From contig NZ_CATYWO010000001.1 of the NCBI RefSeq assembly GCF_958405655.1, positions 558,001 through 622,000 of the forward strand: a stretch of DNA of 64,000 bases. Reading direction: 5' to 3'. The notes under the pieces were generated by a model. The model worked only from the letters and a program-made list of their open reading frames with translations, did not search any database and was not told the DNA's origin. Position 1 is the stretch's first letter, and every line of letters starts with the position of its first letter. The DNA is from Ralstonia condita. Lineage in GTDB: Bacteria > Pseudomonadota > Gammaproteobacteria > Burkholderiales > Burkholderiaceae. The position numbers were made by a program, and so were the translations under genes. This document shows positions 34,667-44,724 of this stretch, in pieces.

Positions 34667-37600
34667 ATGACTTCGCCGCGCTTCGTCCACCTCCGTCTCC
34701 ATTCCGAATACTCCGTCGTCGATGGCAACGTCCGTCTTGACGACGCCGTCAAGGCTGCCGCCAAAGACGGCATGGGTGCGCTGGCGCTGACCGATCTCGC
34801 CAATGCCTTCGGCCTGGTGCGTTTCTACAAGGAGGCGCGCGGCAAGGGCGTGAAGCCCATCGTCGGCGCCGACGTGTGGATCACCAATCACGATGAACGC
34901 GACAAACCGACACGCCTGCTGTTGCTGGTGCGTGACAAGCAGGGTTACCTGAACCTGTGCCAGCTGCTGGCCCGGGCTTGGCTCTCCAACCAACATCGCG
35001 GCCGCGCGGAAATCGCCCCCGAATGGTTCGATGAGCCTGGCGTGGAAAACGCCCCCCTGGCCACCGGCCTGCTGGCGCTCTCCGGCGGTATGGCGGGCGA
35101 TATCGGCATGGCGCTGGCCAATGGAAACGATGCGCTGGCGCGCAAGCTCGCGACGAACTGGTCGCGCGTGTTTCCGGGCGCTTTCTACATCGAACTGCAG
35201 CGCGCGGGGCACGCCGGTACCGAGGCCTACATCCAGCAAGCCGTGAAGCTGGCCTCGGCCATGCAGTTGCCGGTGGTGGCCACGCATCCGGTGCAGTTCA
35301 TGACGCCGGACGATTTCACGGCCCATGAAGCGCGCACCTGCATTGCGGAGGGCGAACTGCTCGCCAATCCGCGCCGTGCCCGTCGTTTCACGACCGAACA
35401 GTATTTCAAGACGCAGGACGAGATGTGCGCGCTGTTTGCCGACATTCCGTCCGCGCTGGCCAACGCGGTGCAGATCGCGCAGCGCTGCAACCTCAAGCTA
35501 GAACTGGGCAAGCCCAAGCTGCCGCTGTTCCCGACGCCCGATGGCATGTCGCTGGATGACTACCTCGTCCAGCTTGCCAAGGAAGGGCTGGAAAAGCGCA
35601 TGGAAGTGCTGTTCCCCGACGAGGCGGTACGTGAATCCAAGCGCGCAGAGTACTACGCCCGCCTGGAATTCGAGACCGGCACCATCATCAAGATGGGCTT
35701 CCCCGGCTACTTCCTGATCGTTGCCGACTTCATCAACTGGGCGAAGAACAACGGCGTGCCGGTGGGGCCGGGTCGGGGTTCGGGCGCCGGTTCGCTGGTG
35801 GCATATGCGCTGGGCATTACCGATCTGGACCCGCTCAAATACAACCTGCTGTTCGAGCGTTTCCTGAACCCGGAACGTGTGTCGATGCCCGACTTCGACA
35901 TCGACTTCTGCCAGCACGGCCGCGACCGCGTCATTCAGTACGTGAAAGAGAAGTACGGCAAGGATGCCGTCTCGCAGATCGCCACCTTCGGCACCATGGC
36001 CGCCAAGGCCGCGGTGCGCGACGTGGGCCGCGTGCTCGATCTTGGCTACAACTTTGTTGACGGCGTGGCCAAGCTGATCCCGTTCAAGCCGGGCAAGCTC
36101 GTCACGCTCGAAGAAGCGAAGAAGGAAGAGCCGCTGCTGGCCGAGCGCGAAGCCAACGAAGAAGAGGTCAAGCAGCTGCTGGAACTTGCACAGCGCGTGG
36201 AAGGCATGACGCGTAACGTCGGCATGCACGCGGGCGGTGTGCTGATCGCGCCGGGCAAGTTGACCGACTTCTGCCCGCTCTACACACAAGGCGGCGAAGA
36301 TGCCGGCGTCGTCAGCCAGTACGACAAGGACGACGTGGAAGCCGTCGGCCTGGTCAAGTTCGACTTCTTGGGCCTGACCACGCTCACGATCCTCGACTGG
36401 GCCGAGCGCTATATCCGCATGCTCGATCCGTCCAAGGCAGATTGGAACTGCAGTCACATTCCGCTGACGGACAAGAAGGCGTTCGACATCCTGAAGTCGG
36501 CCAACACGGTCGCTGTGTTCCAGCTGGAAAGCCGCGGCATGCAGGGCATGCTGAAGGACGCCAAACCTGACCGCTTTGAGGACATCATCGCCCTGGTAGC
36601 GTTGTATCGCCCAGGCCCGATGGACCTGATCCCCAGCTTCTGCGCGCGTAAGCACGGTCGCGAGAAGGTCGAGTACCCCGACCCGCGCGTCGAGCCGGTG
36701 CTCAAGGAGACCTACGGCATCATGGTCTACCAGGAGCAGGTGATGCAGATGGCGCAGATCGTGGGCGGGTACTCGCTCGGCGGCGCCGACTTGCTGCGCC
36801 GTGCGATGGGTAAGAAGAAAGCCGAAGAGATGGCCGAGCACCGCGCGCTGTTCCGCGCGGGCGCAGCCAAGGATGGGCTCTCCACCGAAAAGGCCGACGA
36901 AATCTTCGACCTGATGGAGAAGTTCGCGGGCTACGGCTTCAACAAGTCGCACGCGGCCGCGTATGCGCTGCTGGCGTACTACACCGCGTGGCTCAAGGCG
37001 CATCACCCGGCCGAATTCATGGCAGCCAACATGTCGCTCGCCATGGACGACACCGACAAGGTGAAGATCCTTCACGACGACTGCGTGGATCCGCGCAACG
37101 GTTTGAAGGTGCTGCCGCCGGACATCAACGCGAGTCAGTACCGCTTCGCCCCGACGGACGCGAAGACGATCCGTTACGGCCTGGGCGGAATCAAGGGCAG
37201 CGGGCAGGGGGCTATTGAAGACATCCTGCGCGCACGCGAAGACGGCCCGTTCAAGGATCTGTTCGACTTCTGCGAGCGCGTCGATCGGCGCCAGGTCAAT
37301 CGCCGCACCATCGAGGCACTGGTCCGCGCGGGCGCCTTCGATAGCCTCAATGACAACCGCGCGCAGTTGCTGGCCTCGATCGGCCTCGCCATGGAGGCCG
37401 CCGAGCAGAAGGCGGCAGCGGCCAACCAGGTCTCCCTCTTTGACCTGATGGGCGGAGCAGAGGCGGAAGCCCACCGTCCAGAACTCGTTGATGAACCGCG
37501 CTGGAGCACCAAGCGCACGCTGCAGGAAGAGAAGCAGGCGCTGGGCTTCTACTTCTCGGGGCATCTGTTTGATGCGTGCCGCGACGAGGTGCGCCGCTTC

Positions 37601-38182
37601 GCCCGTACAACGTTGGCCGATCTCACCAAGGAAGTCAGCGGCGGTAGTGGCGGTGGCGGTTTCGGCCGCGATGTCCGCGGCAAGACCGTCGCCGGTGTGA
37701 TTGCCAGCGTGCGCACGCAGATGACCCAGCGCGGCAAGATGGTCATCGTGCTGCTGGACGACGGCAGTGGCGCGACTGTCGAAGTGACGGTATTCAACGA
37801 AGTGTTTGAAGCCAACCGCGCGTTGTTCAAGGAAGACGAAGTCCTGATCGTGCAGGGCAACGCCCGTCACGACACCTTTACCGGCGGCGTACGCATGACA
37901 GCCGAATCCGTGATGGACATGACGCAGGCGCGCGCCAAGTTCGCCCGGGCCATCCGGCTCTCGATGAACGGCGATTCGACGCCCGCCAAGCTGCGCGACC
38001 TCCTCACGCCGCATGTATCGGCGGACGGCAACGGAGTATCCGTGCGCATCAGCTACGTCTGCGAGCAGGCTCGCTGCGAGGCCGTGCTGGGCGATGACTG
38101 GCGCATCGTGCCGACCGAGGATGCCATCGCTGCGCTGCGGCTGGCGCTGGATGCCGAGAACGTCGCCACCCTTTACGACTGA
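34667..38182 (+). CDS. dnaE: DNA polymerase III alpha subunit
   Basis: The 1171-residue protein is a full-length DnaE1. It starts MTSPRFVHLRLHSEYSVVDG with the PHP-domain HxH, and the polymerase active site has PDFDIDF after GPGRGSGAGSLVAYALG. The little-finger and helix-hairpin-helix region (GGIKGSGQGAIEDI) and an OB domain (VAGVIASVRTQMTQRGKMVI) follow. It is the replicative polymerase catalytic subunit in the holoenzyme. The long upstream open extension is not family sequence. waaL begins 17 bp after its stop. Confidence 0.97.
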   Translation: MTSPRFVHLRLHSEYSVVDGNVRLDDAVKAAAKDGMGALALTDLANAFGLVRFYKEARGKGVKPIVGADVWITNHDERDKPTRLLLLVRDKQGYLNLCQLLARAWLSNQHRGRAEIAPEWFDEPGVENAPLATGLLALSGGMAGDIGMALANGNDALARKLATNWSRVFPGAFYIELQRAGHAGTEAYIQQAVKLASAMQLPVVATHPVQFMTPDDFTAHEARTCIAEGELLANPRRARRFTTEQYFKTQDEMCALFADIPSALANAVQIAQRCNLKLELGKPKLPLFPTPDGMSLDDYLVQLAKEGLEKRMEVLFPDEAVRESKRAEYYARLEFETGTIIKMGFPGYFLIVADFINWAKNNGVPVGPGRGSGAGSLVAYALGITDLDPLKYNLLFERFLNPERVSMPDFDIDFCQHGRDRVIQYVKEKYGKDAVSQIATFGTMAAKAAVRDVGRVLDLGYNFVDGVAKLIPFKPGKLVTLEEAKKEEPLLAEREANEEEVKQLLELAQRVEGMTRNVGMHAGGVLIAPGKLTDFCPLYTQGGEDAGVVSQYDKDDVEAVGLVKFDFLGLTTLTILDWAERYIRMLDPSKADWNCSHIPLTDKKAFDILKSANTVAVFQLESRGMQGMLKDAKPDRFEDIIALVALYRPGPMDLIPSFCARKHGREKVEYPDPRVEPVLKETYGIMVYQEQVMQMAQIVGGYSLGGADLLRRAMGKKKAEEMAEHRALFRAGAAKDGLSTEKADEIFDLMEKFAGYGFNKSHAAAYALLAYYTAWLKAHHPAEFMAANMSLAMDDTDKVKILHDDCVDPRNGLKVLPPDINASQYRFAPTDAKTIRYGLGGIKGSGQGAIEDILRAREDGPFKDLFDFCERVDRRQVNRRTIEALVRAGAFDSLNDNRAQLLASIGLAMEAAEQKAAAANQVSLFDLMGGAEAEAHRPELVDEPRWSTKRTLQEEKQALGFYFSGHLFDACRDEVRRFARTTLADLTKEVSGGSGGGGFGRDVRGKTVAGVIASVRTQMTQRGKMVIVLLDDGSGATVEVTVFNEVFEANRALFKEDEVLIVQGNARHDTFTGGVRMTAESVMDMTQARAKFARAIRLSMNGDSTPAKLRDLLTPHVSADGNGVSVRISYVCEQARCEAVLGDDWRIVPTEDAIAALRLALDAENVATLYD

Positions 38183-38199
38183 TTTTCCCCCCCAACACG

Positions 38200-39492
38200 A
38201 TGAAAGGCTTGCTGAAACGACCCGGTGTGGTCGATGTCCGGTATGTGGCGTTGGCAGCATTTTTGCTGCTGTATCCCCTGGCGGCCATTGCAATGCGCGG
38301 CAGTGCCAGTGCGCTACTGATTGCTGCTGGTTTAGTTGCACTTTGGGTCGAAATAACTTCCCCTCGCACCTCGACCGACACCGAAGTGCGGCGCGACGTA
38401 GATTGGTCCATCCGGGCGACCTGCGCGGCAATGGCTGTACCGCTCATCGCCGTGTTTTTAAGTGAGGTGTGGCATACCCAGATGCGCTGGAGCGCATTCG
38501 ATACGCCTTCGCGTTTTCTCGTAGCGGTGCCGTTGTTTCTTGTGCTGCGCCGCGTGCCGTTGCGCTGGATGCGTTGGTGCGATCTGTCGTTCATGGTGGC
38601 CGCTTTTGCTGCGCTCGGGATTGGTCTCTGGTATGGGCGAGACTGGGGCGGCCAACGGTTGAGCAGCAAGTTTCTGAACCCTATCCACTACGGCGACATG
38701 GCATTGGCGTTGGGGATGCTGTCGGTGCTGTCACTCAACTGGTGGCGCAAAGACACCTTGATGGTGCGCGTGCTCAAGGTGGGCGGTTTGCTGGCGGGGC
38801 TGGCGACGTCTTTGTTGAGCGGATCGCGCGGCGGATGGCTGGCTATTCCGGCCATCCTGCTGCTGGTGGTGATCGTGCGTGGGCGGAACAAGTCTTCGCG
38901 CTGGCGTTGGCTGGTGCCAGTGACGGCAGTGCTGGGGCTGACGGCGGTCTATCTGGTTTCCGCGCCGATCCAGGCGCGATTTCATGAGCTGTGGTCTGAT
39001 CTGTCGCAGTTTGCGCTGGGGCACAAGGACACCTCGGTGGGCATCCGTTTGCAGATCTACCATGCGGCGCTGATTCTGACAGAGAACAATCCGCTTTTCG
39101 GTCTTGGCGCAGGCGGTTTTTGCAGCAATCTTCAGGCCTTGGTCGATGCCGGACAGATGACGCCGATGGCTCGCGAACTGGGCTGCGGCGAGGCCCACAA
39201 TCAGTTATTGGCTTTCACCGTCGCGTATGGGGTGTTGGGCGGCCTGGGGATCATCGCCATCCACCTCATGCCGGCCATCCTATGCTGGCGCTACCTACAC
39301 TCGCCCATCGCGCCGATGCGGCGTGCTGGGCTGATGGGTATGGTGTTCGCCGCGGCCTTCTTCGTATTCGGGCTGACGGTCGAAATTTTTACGTTGAAGC
39401 AGACGGTGTCGTTCTACGCTGCCGTCATGGCGATTCTGGCGGGCATTGCGGCCCATGCGGGCCACCCTTCCGATCGTATATATAAGCGTTGA
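38200..39492 (+). CDS. waaL: O-antigen ligase family protein
   Basis: The 430-residue protein has about ten to twelve membrane segments and a periplasmic loop containing GAGGF and ELGCGEAHNQLL, the conserved His region of WaaL/Wzy-C proteins. It should transfer undecaprenol-linked O-polysaccharide to lipid A-core in the periplasm. Context supports this: glycosyltransferases and msbA follow. WaaL cannot be fully separated from a Wzy polymerase by sequence alone, but the ligase call fits the core-oligosaccharide setting. Confidence 0.83.
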   Translation: MKGLLKRPGVVDVRYVALAAFLLLYPLAAIAMRGSASALLIAAGLVALWVEITSPRTSTDTEVRRDVDWSIRATCAAMAVPLIAVFLSEVWHTQMRWSAFDTPSRFLVAVPLFLVLRRVPLRWMRWCDLSFMVAAFAALGIGLWYGRDWGGQRLSSKFLNPIHYGDMALALGMLSVLSLNWWRKDTLMVRVLKVGGLLAGLATSLLSGSRGGWLAIPAILLLVVIVRGRNKSSRWRWLVPVTAVLGLTAVYLVSAPIQARFHELWSDLSQFALGHKDTSVGIRLQIYHAALILTENNPLFGLGAGGFCSNLQALVDAGQMTPMARELGCGEAHNQLLAFTVAYGVLGGLGIIAIHLMPAILCWRYLHSPIAPMRRAGLMGMVFAAAFFVFGLTVEIFTLKQTVSFYAAVMAILAGIAAHAGHPSDRIYKR

Positions 39493-39497
39493 GCACC

Positions 39498-40421
39498 ATG
39501 TTCAGCATCCTTATCCCAACCTGGAACAACCTGCCTTACCTCAAGTTGTGTGTGGATAGCATCCGACGGCATTCCGCGTTTGCACACGAGATCATCATCC
39601 ACGTGAATGAAGGTAATGACGGCACTCTCGATTGGGTGCGTGAGCAGGGGTTGCCGCACACGTGGAGCCGGGGCAACGTCGGCGTATGCCTGGCGCTCAA
39701 CGATGCGGCGCGATTGGCTTCGCATGACTGGATTCTGTTCTTGAACGACGACATGGTCGTCACGCCGGGTTGGGATAAGGCGTTTGTGACGGCACAGCGC
39801 CAGATCGGAGATCAGTTTTCCTACCTAGCTGCGCAACTGATCGAGCCGACTGATACCGGCAACACGCAGGTGAACGTGGCCGACTTTGGCACGGGGCCAG
39901 ACAACTTTAATGAAGCCGGCCTGCTGGCGTATATGGCAAGCCAGCCGCCATTGGCAGACCGTGACGGCGTGGCGCTGCAGCCAATGCTGGTCAACCGTCG
40001 CCTGTGGCATCTGGTGGGCGGCTACAGTATCGAATTCGGGCCCGGCATGAGCAGTGACGACGACTTCCTGATGAAGCTGTGGCTGGTCGGTTGCCGTATT
40101 TTTCGTGTGGTCGGTGCGAGCCGTATTTATCACTTTGGCTGCTCCACGACGCGCCGCGTGCGGCGCAACCGAGGCGGGCGAGAGTTTCTGCTGAAGTGGG
40201 GTGTCTCGCAGCACGCCTTTACGCGCGGCTACGTGTGGTCGACCGCGCAAGAGGTCGTGGCGAGTGCATTGCCCACGGTGCCCAAATCGGGCTTGAAAGG
40301 GCGCTTAAAGCGGGCACTTTATGCGCTAAAGCTGTATCCGACCGGCGACCTGCGCGCGTGGGAGCCAAACCTGCCGGCACAAATTCTCACCCGTGCGCCT
40401 GACGAAAAAGGCGAGCGATGA
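39498..40421 (+). CDS. Family 2 glycosyltransferase (first of two paralogues)
   Basis: The 307-residue GT-A protein opens MFSILIPTWNNLPYLKLCVD, with the nucleotide-sugar Asp-containing ILFLNDDMVVTPGWD. It lies 5 bp after the waaL stop and lacks a good ribosome site, so it is probably coupled. A gene 950 bp downstream encodes a clear paralogue (roughly 60 percent identical over the first 95 residues by eye). It probably adds a sugar to lipopolysaccharide core; donor and acceptor unknown. It ends exactly against the convergent glycosyltransferase gene. Confidence 0.88.
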   Translation: MFSILIPTWNNLPYLKLCVDSIRRHSAFAHEIIIHVNEGNDGTLDWVREQGLPHTWSRGNVGVCLALNDAARLASHDWILFLNDDMVVTPGWDKAFVTAQRQIGDQFSYLAAQLIEPTDTGNTQVNVADFGTGPDNFNEAGLLAYMASQPPLADRDGVALQPMLVNRRLWHLVGGYSIEFGPGMSSDDDFLMKLWLVGCRIFRVVGASRIYHFGCSTTRRVRRNRGGREFLLKWGVSQHAFTRGYVWSTAQEVVASALPTVPKSGLKGRLKRALYALKLYPTGDLRAWEPNLPAQILTRAPDEKGER

Positions 40422-41186
40422 TCATCTACCGGTCAGCTCACGCGCACGCTGGTATTTGCGATAGCTGACTGATGCGTTCATTCGCGCAATGGCCCAGCCG
40501 GCGCGGCCGTCTAGAAAGCCGCGCCGCAGCAGTAGCGTGCGGACAAAGGCCCAGCCGCCGTGGAGTACTGGAGACACACATCCGGGCCGCTTACCACGCG
40601 CAGCGAATTCACGCGCGCCGGCTTCTGCGTATTGCGCACTCTTGCGCTTCACTTGCTCCATCGATGTGTAGCTGTAATGCAGTAGCGACGCCTGCAGGCG
40701 CCCTGTTGTCCCAGTCACTTTCAGGCTTTCGTGGACAAGGTTGTCCGAAAAGCGCGCCAGGCCGCGCCGGACCAAGCGTGTCACATAGTCCGGCCGCCAG
40801 CCGCAGTGGTACACCCAGGCGCCGCAAAATTGCGATAAACGGGGAATTGCGTAGGCATTGACGCCAGTTGCATCTGCCTGGGCGATGGCGGAGCGAATTT
40901 CGTTGGCCAACTCGGGCGTGACGCGCTCGTCCGCATCGATCGAGAGAATCCATTCGCCACTGGCGGCCTCGAGCGCACGGTTTTTCTGCGGGCCGAAGCC
41001 GGGCCACGGGCCGTCATCCTCGATAAGGCGCACGCCGTGTGCTCGGGCGACGTCGCGTGTAGCATCGGTGCTGCAGGAATCGAGCACGATGACCTCGTCG
41101 GCTAGCCCGGCAAGCGAGGTAATGCAGTCGCCGATATTGTGTGCTTCATTGCGCGTGAGGATGGTAGCGCTTAGCTGGATGGGCAT
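40422..41186 (-). CDS. Family 2 glycosyltransferase, WaaE/KdtX-like
   Basis: The 254-residue protein starts MPIQLSATILTRNEAHNIGD and has VIVLDSCSTDATRDVA, WILSIDADERVTPEL and PDYVTRLVRRG, the pattern of WaaE/KdtX-type glucosyltransferases of the inner core. It is the only minus-strand gene in the block and sits between two plus-strand paralogous glycosyltransferases, with no gap to the first. The protein lacks a clear ribosome site; a T-run precedes the ATG. Confidence 0.85.
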   Translation of the reverse strand: MPIQLSATILTRNEAHNIGDCITSLAGLADEVIVLDSCSTDATRDVARAHGVRLIEDDGPWPGFGPQKNRALEAASGEWILSIDADERVTPELANEIRSAIAQADATGVNAYAIPRLSQFCGAWVYHCGWRPDYVTRLVRRGLARFSDNLVHESLKVTGTTGRLQASLLHYSYTSMEQVKRKSAQYAEAGAREFAARGKRPGCVSPVLHGGWAFVRTLLLRRGFLDGRAGWAIARMNASVSYRKYQRARELTGR

Positions 41187-41369
41187 GAAAAAAGTGTGTG
41201 CGCCTGGAGCGATCAGTAGCGGTGTTCAGCCGCGGGCTCACCGCTTGCGTATGAGCCAGGGCGTTTTGGCGGCGCATATTGTGGCATATGGCCCCGGGAT
41301 TGCAGGCGGTACAATACTCGACCGCTATAAGCGGGTGGCCGCGTTTCGCGGCGATTCCTCATTTTCGCT

Positions 41370-42230
41370 ATGTTTTCCATCCTACTGCCGACCTGGAACA
41401 ACCTCCCACTGCTCAAGTTGTGCGTACAAAGCATCCGCGAGCATTCAGCGTATGACCACCAGATTATCGTGCACGTCAATGACGGGTCTGACGGCACGCT
41501 GACGTGGGTGCGCGAGCAGGGGTTGGACCACACATATTCGCTGCAGAACGTCGGTATCTGCTTAGCTGTAAATGAATCGGCCATGCTGGCCAAGCATGAC
41601 TATATCGTCTTCCTGAATGACGATATGGTGTGCTGCCCGGGCTGGGACAGCGCACTCGTGCGGCGCTTGAAAACGCTGGACACGGACCAGTTCATGCTCT
41701 CGGGCACCATGATTGAGCCGGTGAACACAGGTAACCCGTGCGTGGTAGTCGGCGATTACGGACGCGATGCGGACACCTTCGACGCGACACGCCTGCTGGC
41801 TGACGCGCCGGGTCTCGTGCGCGGCGACTGGATGGGTGCCACGTGGCCGCCGACGCTGGTTCATCGGCGCTGGTGGTTCAAGCTCGGCGGTTATAGCAGC
41901 GAGTTGTCGCCTGGCATGAGCAGTGACAATGATTTTTCGATGAAACTCTGGCACGCGGGCTGCCGCATCTTTCTGGGTGTGGGCGATTCGCTGGTTTACC
42001 ACTTCCAGTGCAAGTCGACTGGTAAGGTGAAGAAGAACGATGGCCGACGCCAGTTCCTCAATAAATGGGGTCTGTCACAGTCCACCTTCGACAAATATTT
42101 CCTGCGTCGCGGTATGCCCGCCGGCGCCAACTGGCGACTACCCGAGCCGAAGCTGACCTCCGAGCTGCGCTGGGACTTGCGTCGCAATGACCTGTCGAGA
42201 CGGCTGCGTCCCGGTGTCGACGTTCTCTAA
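41370..42230 (+). CDS. Family 2 glycosyltransferase (second of two paralogues)
   Basis: The 286-residue protein opens MFSILLPTWNNLPLLKLCVQ and shares with its paralogue SDGTLTWVREQGL, IVFLNDDMV, GMSSDNDFSMKLW and KWGLSQ. The two diverge in the C-terminal 60 residues and in the middle acceptor-binding region, so they may add different sugars. A CCGCG-TTT-CGCGG hairpin lies in its leader. msbA follows by 54 bp. Confidence 0.87.
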   Translation: MFSILLPTWNNLPLLKLCVQSIREHSAYDHQIIVHVNDGSDGTLTWVREQGLDHTYSLQNVGICLAVNESAMLAKHDYIVFLNDDMVCCPGWDSALVRRLKTLDTDQFMLSGTMIEPVNTGNPCVVVGDYGRDADTFDATRLLADAPGLVRGDWMGATWPPTLVHRRWWFKLGGYSSELSPGMSSDNDFSMKLWHAGCRIFLGVGDSLVYHFQCKSTGKVKKNDGRRQFLNKWGLSQSTFDKYFLRRGMPAGANWRLPEPKLTSELRWDLRRNDLSRRLRPGVDVL

Positions 42231-42284
42231 GCCCCCAATCACACGAGATCCGGGTCGTCTTCGGCCAATTTTCCTTTTGATTCC

Positions 42285-44060
42285 ATGGCAGTGACTGATT
42301 CTTCAAAAACGGCATCACAGGCGCCCACGCCCAACAACCTCAAGCGGCTGTGGGGTTACCTGCGCCCGGAGCTCACCGCTTTCATCCTCTCCATGATCGC
42401 CATGGGCGTGGTTGCGGCCACGGAGGGCATCATTCCCAAGGTGGTCAAGGACCTGCTGGACCAGGGCTTCGGGGGCGAGTACGCGGGCAAGCTGTGGCAG
42501 GTGCCGGCCATGCTGGTCGGTATTGCCGTGGTGCGCGGCGTCGCACAGTTTGCGTCGACCTACCTGCTGAGCCTGGTGTCGAACAAGGTCTTGCTGAACC
42601 TGCGCATGAAGATGTTCGAGCGGCTGCTGCAGGCGCCGGCGTCGTTCTATCAGCGCAACACGGCGGCATCGATCATCAATGCCGTGATCTTCGAGGTCAA
42701 CCAGGTGCTGCAGGTACTGACCGGCGTCTTCATCACGATGGTGCGCGATTCGATGACGGTGCTGGCGCTGCTGGTGTTCCTGTTCTATACGAACTGGCGC
42801 CTGACGCTGGTGGTGGCGGTGATCCTGCCGATCATCGGCCTGCTGATGTCGCGTATCAACCGTCGCCTGCGCTCGCTCAACCGTGAAAGCCAGAACCTGA
42901 CCAACCAGGCCGCCTACGTGGTGGAAGAGGCCGTGGGCGGCTACAAGGTCGTCAAGCTGCATGGCGGCGAGGCATATGAGTCGCTGCGCTTCAACGCCAT
43001 GACCGACCGTCTGCGCGGCTACGCCATGCGCGTGGCGGTGGCCGGCGGCCTGAACCAGCCGGTGACGCAGTTCCTGGCGGCGCTGGCGCTGTCCATCATC
43101 CTGGCCATCGCCATGCTGCAGGCGCAGGCCAACCAGACCACGGTCGGCGGCTTTACCGGCTTCGTGATGGCAATGCTGCTGCTGATCTCGCCGCTCAAGC
43201 ACCTGACCGACGTGAATCAGCCGCTGCAGCGCGGCCTGACCGCAGCCGAGTTCATCTTCGGCCTGATCGACACGCCGATCGAGCCGCAAGAGGGTGGCAA
43301 GCCCCTTGACCGCGCGCGCGGCGACATCCGCTTCGACAATGTCACGTTCCGCTATGGCGAAGACGGTCGCGCTGCGCTCGATAGCGTCAACCTGCACGTC
43401 AAGCCGGGCGAAGTCGTTGCCCTGGTCGGCCCGTCGGGCAGCGGCAAGACCACGCTGGTGAACCTGCTGCCGCGCTTCTTCGAGCCGACTTCGGGCATGA
43501 TCTCGCTCGATGGCGATGCGCTGGCCGACCTGTCGCTGCACGATCTGCGCCGCCAGATTGCATTCGTCAGCCAGGATGTGGTGTTGTTCAACGACACCAT
43601 TGCCGCCAACGTGGCCTACGGCGCGCGGGATGCCTCCGAAATCGACATGGCGCGCGTGCGTCGTGCGCTGGAGGCCGCCTACCTGACGGACGTGGTGGAC
43701 AACCTGCCCGATGGCATCGACACCAATATCGGCGACAACGGTTCGAAGCTTTCCGGTGGCCAGCGTCAGCGTCTGGCGATTGCTCGTGCCGTCTACAAGG
43801 ACGCGCCGATCCTGATCCTGGACGAAGCGACGTCCGCGCTCGACTCGGAATCCGAGCGCCAGGTCCAGGCAGCGCTCGAAGCGCTGATGCAGGGCCGCAC
43901 GACGCTGGTGATCGCGCACCGCCTGTCGACCATCGAGAACGCAGACCGCATTGTCGTGCTCGAACACGGAAAAATCGCCGAGGCTGGCACCCACCGCGAA
44001 CTCATCGAGCGCGATGGGCTGTATGCTGGCCTGCATCGCATCCAGTTCGCCACCCAGTAA
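42285..44060 (+). CDS. msbA: Lipid A export ATP-binding/permease protein MsbA
   Basis: The 591-residue half-transporter has six membrane helices in the first 310 residues (including ESQNLTNQAAYVVEEAVGGY) and a nucleotide-binding domain with Walker A GPSGSGKTT, signature LSGGQRQRLAIARA and Walker B LILDEATSALD. It flips lipid A-core across the inner membrane. Its position after glycosyltransferase and O-antigen ligase genes supports the MsbA assignment over other ABC exporters. Confidence 0.94.
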   Translation: MAVTDSSKTASQAPTPNNLKRLWGYLRPELTAFILSMIAMGVVAATEGIIPKVVKDLLDQGFGGEYAGKLWQVPAMLVGIAVVRGVAQFASTYLLSLVSNKVLLNLRMKMFERLLQAPASFYQRNTAASIINAVIFEVNQVLQVLTGVFITMVRDSMTVLALLVFLFYTNWRLTLVVAVILPIIGLLMSRINRRLRSLNRESQNLTNQAAYVVEEAVGGYKVVKLHGGEAYESLRFNAMTDRLRGYAMRVAVAGGLNQPVTQFLAALALSIILAIAMLQAQANQTTVGGFTGFVMAMLLLISPLKHLTDVNQPLQRGLTAAEFIFGLIDTPIEPQEGGKPLDRARGDIRFDNVTFRYGEDGRAALDSVNLHVKPGEVVALVGPSGSGKTTLVNLLPRFFEPTSGMISLDGDALADLSLHDLRRQIAFVSQDVVLFNDTIAANVAYGARDASEIDMARVRRALEAAYLTDVVDNLPDGIDTNIGDNGSKLSGGQRQRLAIARAVYKDAPILILDEATSALDSESERQVQAALEALMQGRTTLVIAHRLSTIENADRIVVLEHGKIAEAGTHRELIERDGLYAGLHRIQFATQ

Positions 44061-44113
44061 GCCGTGCCCTCACGGGCGGCGTGCAGGATGTCCCATCACA
44101 CACAGGAGACATC

Positions 44114-44719
44114 GTGACCACCACCACGCCGCCCATCAGCCGGTTCCCCGTTCCTGAACTGGCAAACATCCCCGAAGACATCCGTGCGCGCATCCTCGAG
44201 GTGCAAGACAAGACCGGTTTCGTGCCGAACGTGTTTCTTGCGCTCTCGCATCGGCCGGACGAGTGCCGCGCCTTCTTCGCCTATCACGACGCGCTGATGC
44301 TGCGCGCAGGCAGCAGCCTGACCAAAGGCGAGCGCGAGATGATCGTGGTGGCCACGTCCGGCGCCAACCAGTGCCTGTATTGCGTGGTTGCACATGGTGC
44401 CATTCTGCGCATCTACGAGAAGAATCCGCTCGTGGCCGATCAGGTCGCCGTCAATTACCGCAAGGCCGACATCACCCCGCGCCAGCGGGCCATGCTCGAC
44501 TTCGCGATGAAGGTCTGCACCGCCTCGCACATGGTCACCGAGGCCGATTACGATGCCCTGCGCACGCACGGTTTTGACGACGAGGACGTGTGGGACATCG
44601 CTGGCATCACGGCCTTCTTTGGGCTGTCTAACCGCATGGCGAACGTGATCTCGATGCGCCCGAATGACGAGTTCTTCCTGCTCGGCCGCGTGCCGCGCGA
44701 GAAGAAACACGCGCTTTGA
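44114..44719 (+). CDS. Peroxidase-related enzyme, AhpD-like (carboxymuconolactone decarboxylase fold)
   Basis: The 201-residue helical protein has the AhpD/CMD motif EMIVVATSGANQCLYCVVAHG with a CxxC and His, as in the uncharacterised peroxidase-related family. Such proteins reduce peroxides or act as thiol partners. The start is GTG 44114, after ACAGGAGACATC; an upstream GTG (44081) lacks a ribosome site. It follows msbA by 53 bp and converges on a LysR gene. Confidence 0.85.
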   Translation: MTTTTPPISRFPVPELANIPEDIRARILEVQDKTGFVPNVFLALSHRPDECRAFFAYHDALMLRAGSSLTKGEREMIVVATSGANQCLYCVVAHGAILRIYEKNPLVADQVAVNYRKADITPRQRAMLDFAMKVCTASHMVTEADYDALRTHGFDDEDVWDIAGITAFFGLSNRMANVISMRPNDEFFLLGRVPREKKHAL

Positions 44720-44724
44720 GCAGC

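Noticed and set aside
35498..38431. 977-codon open frame on the minus strand
   Set aside because: Antisense to dnaE and compositionally typical of a shadow frame; dnaE is intact throughout.
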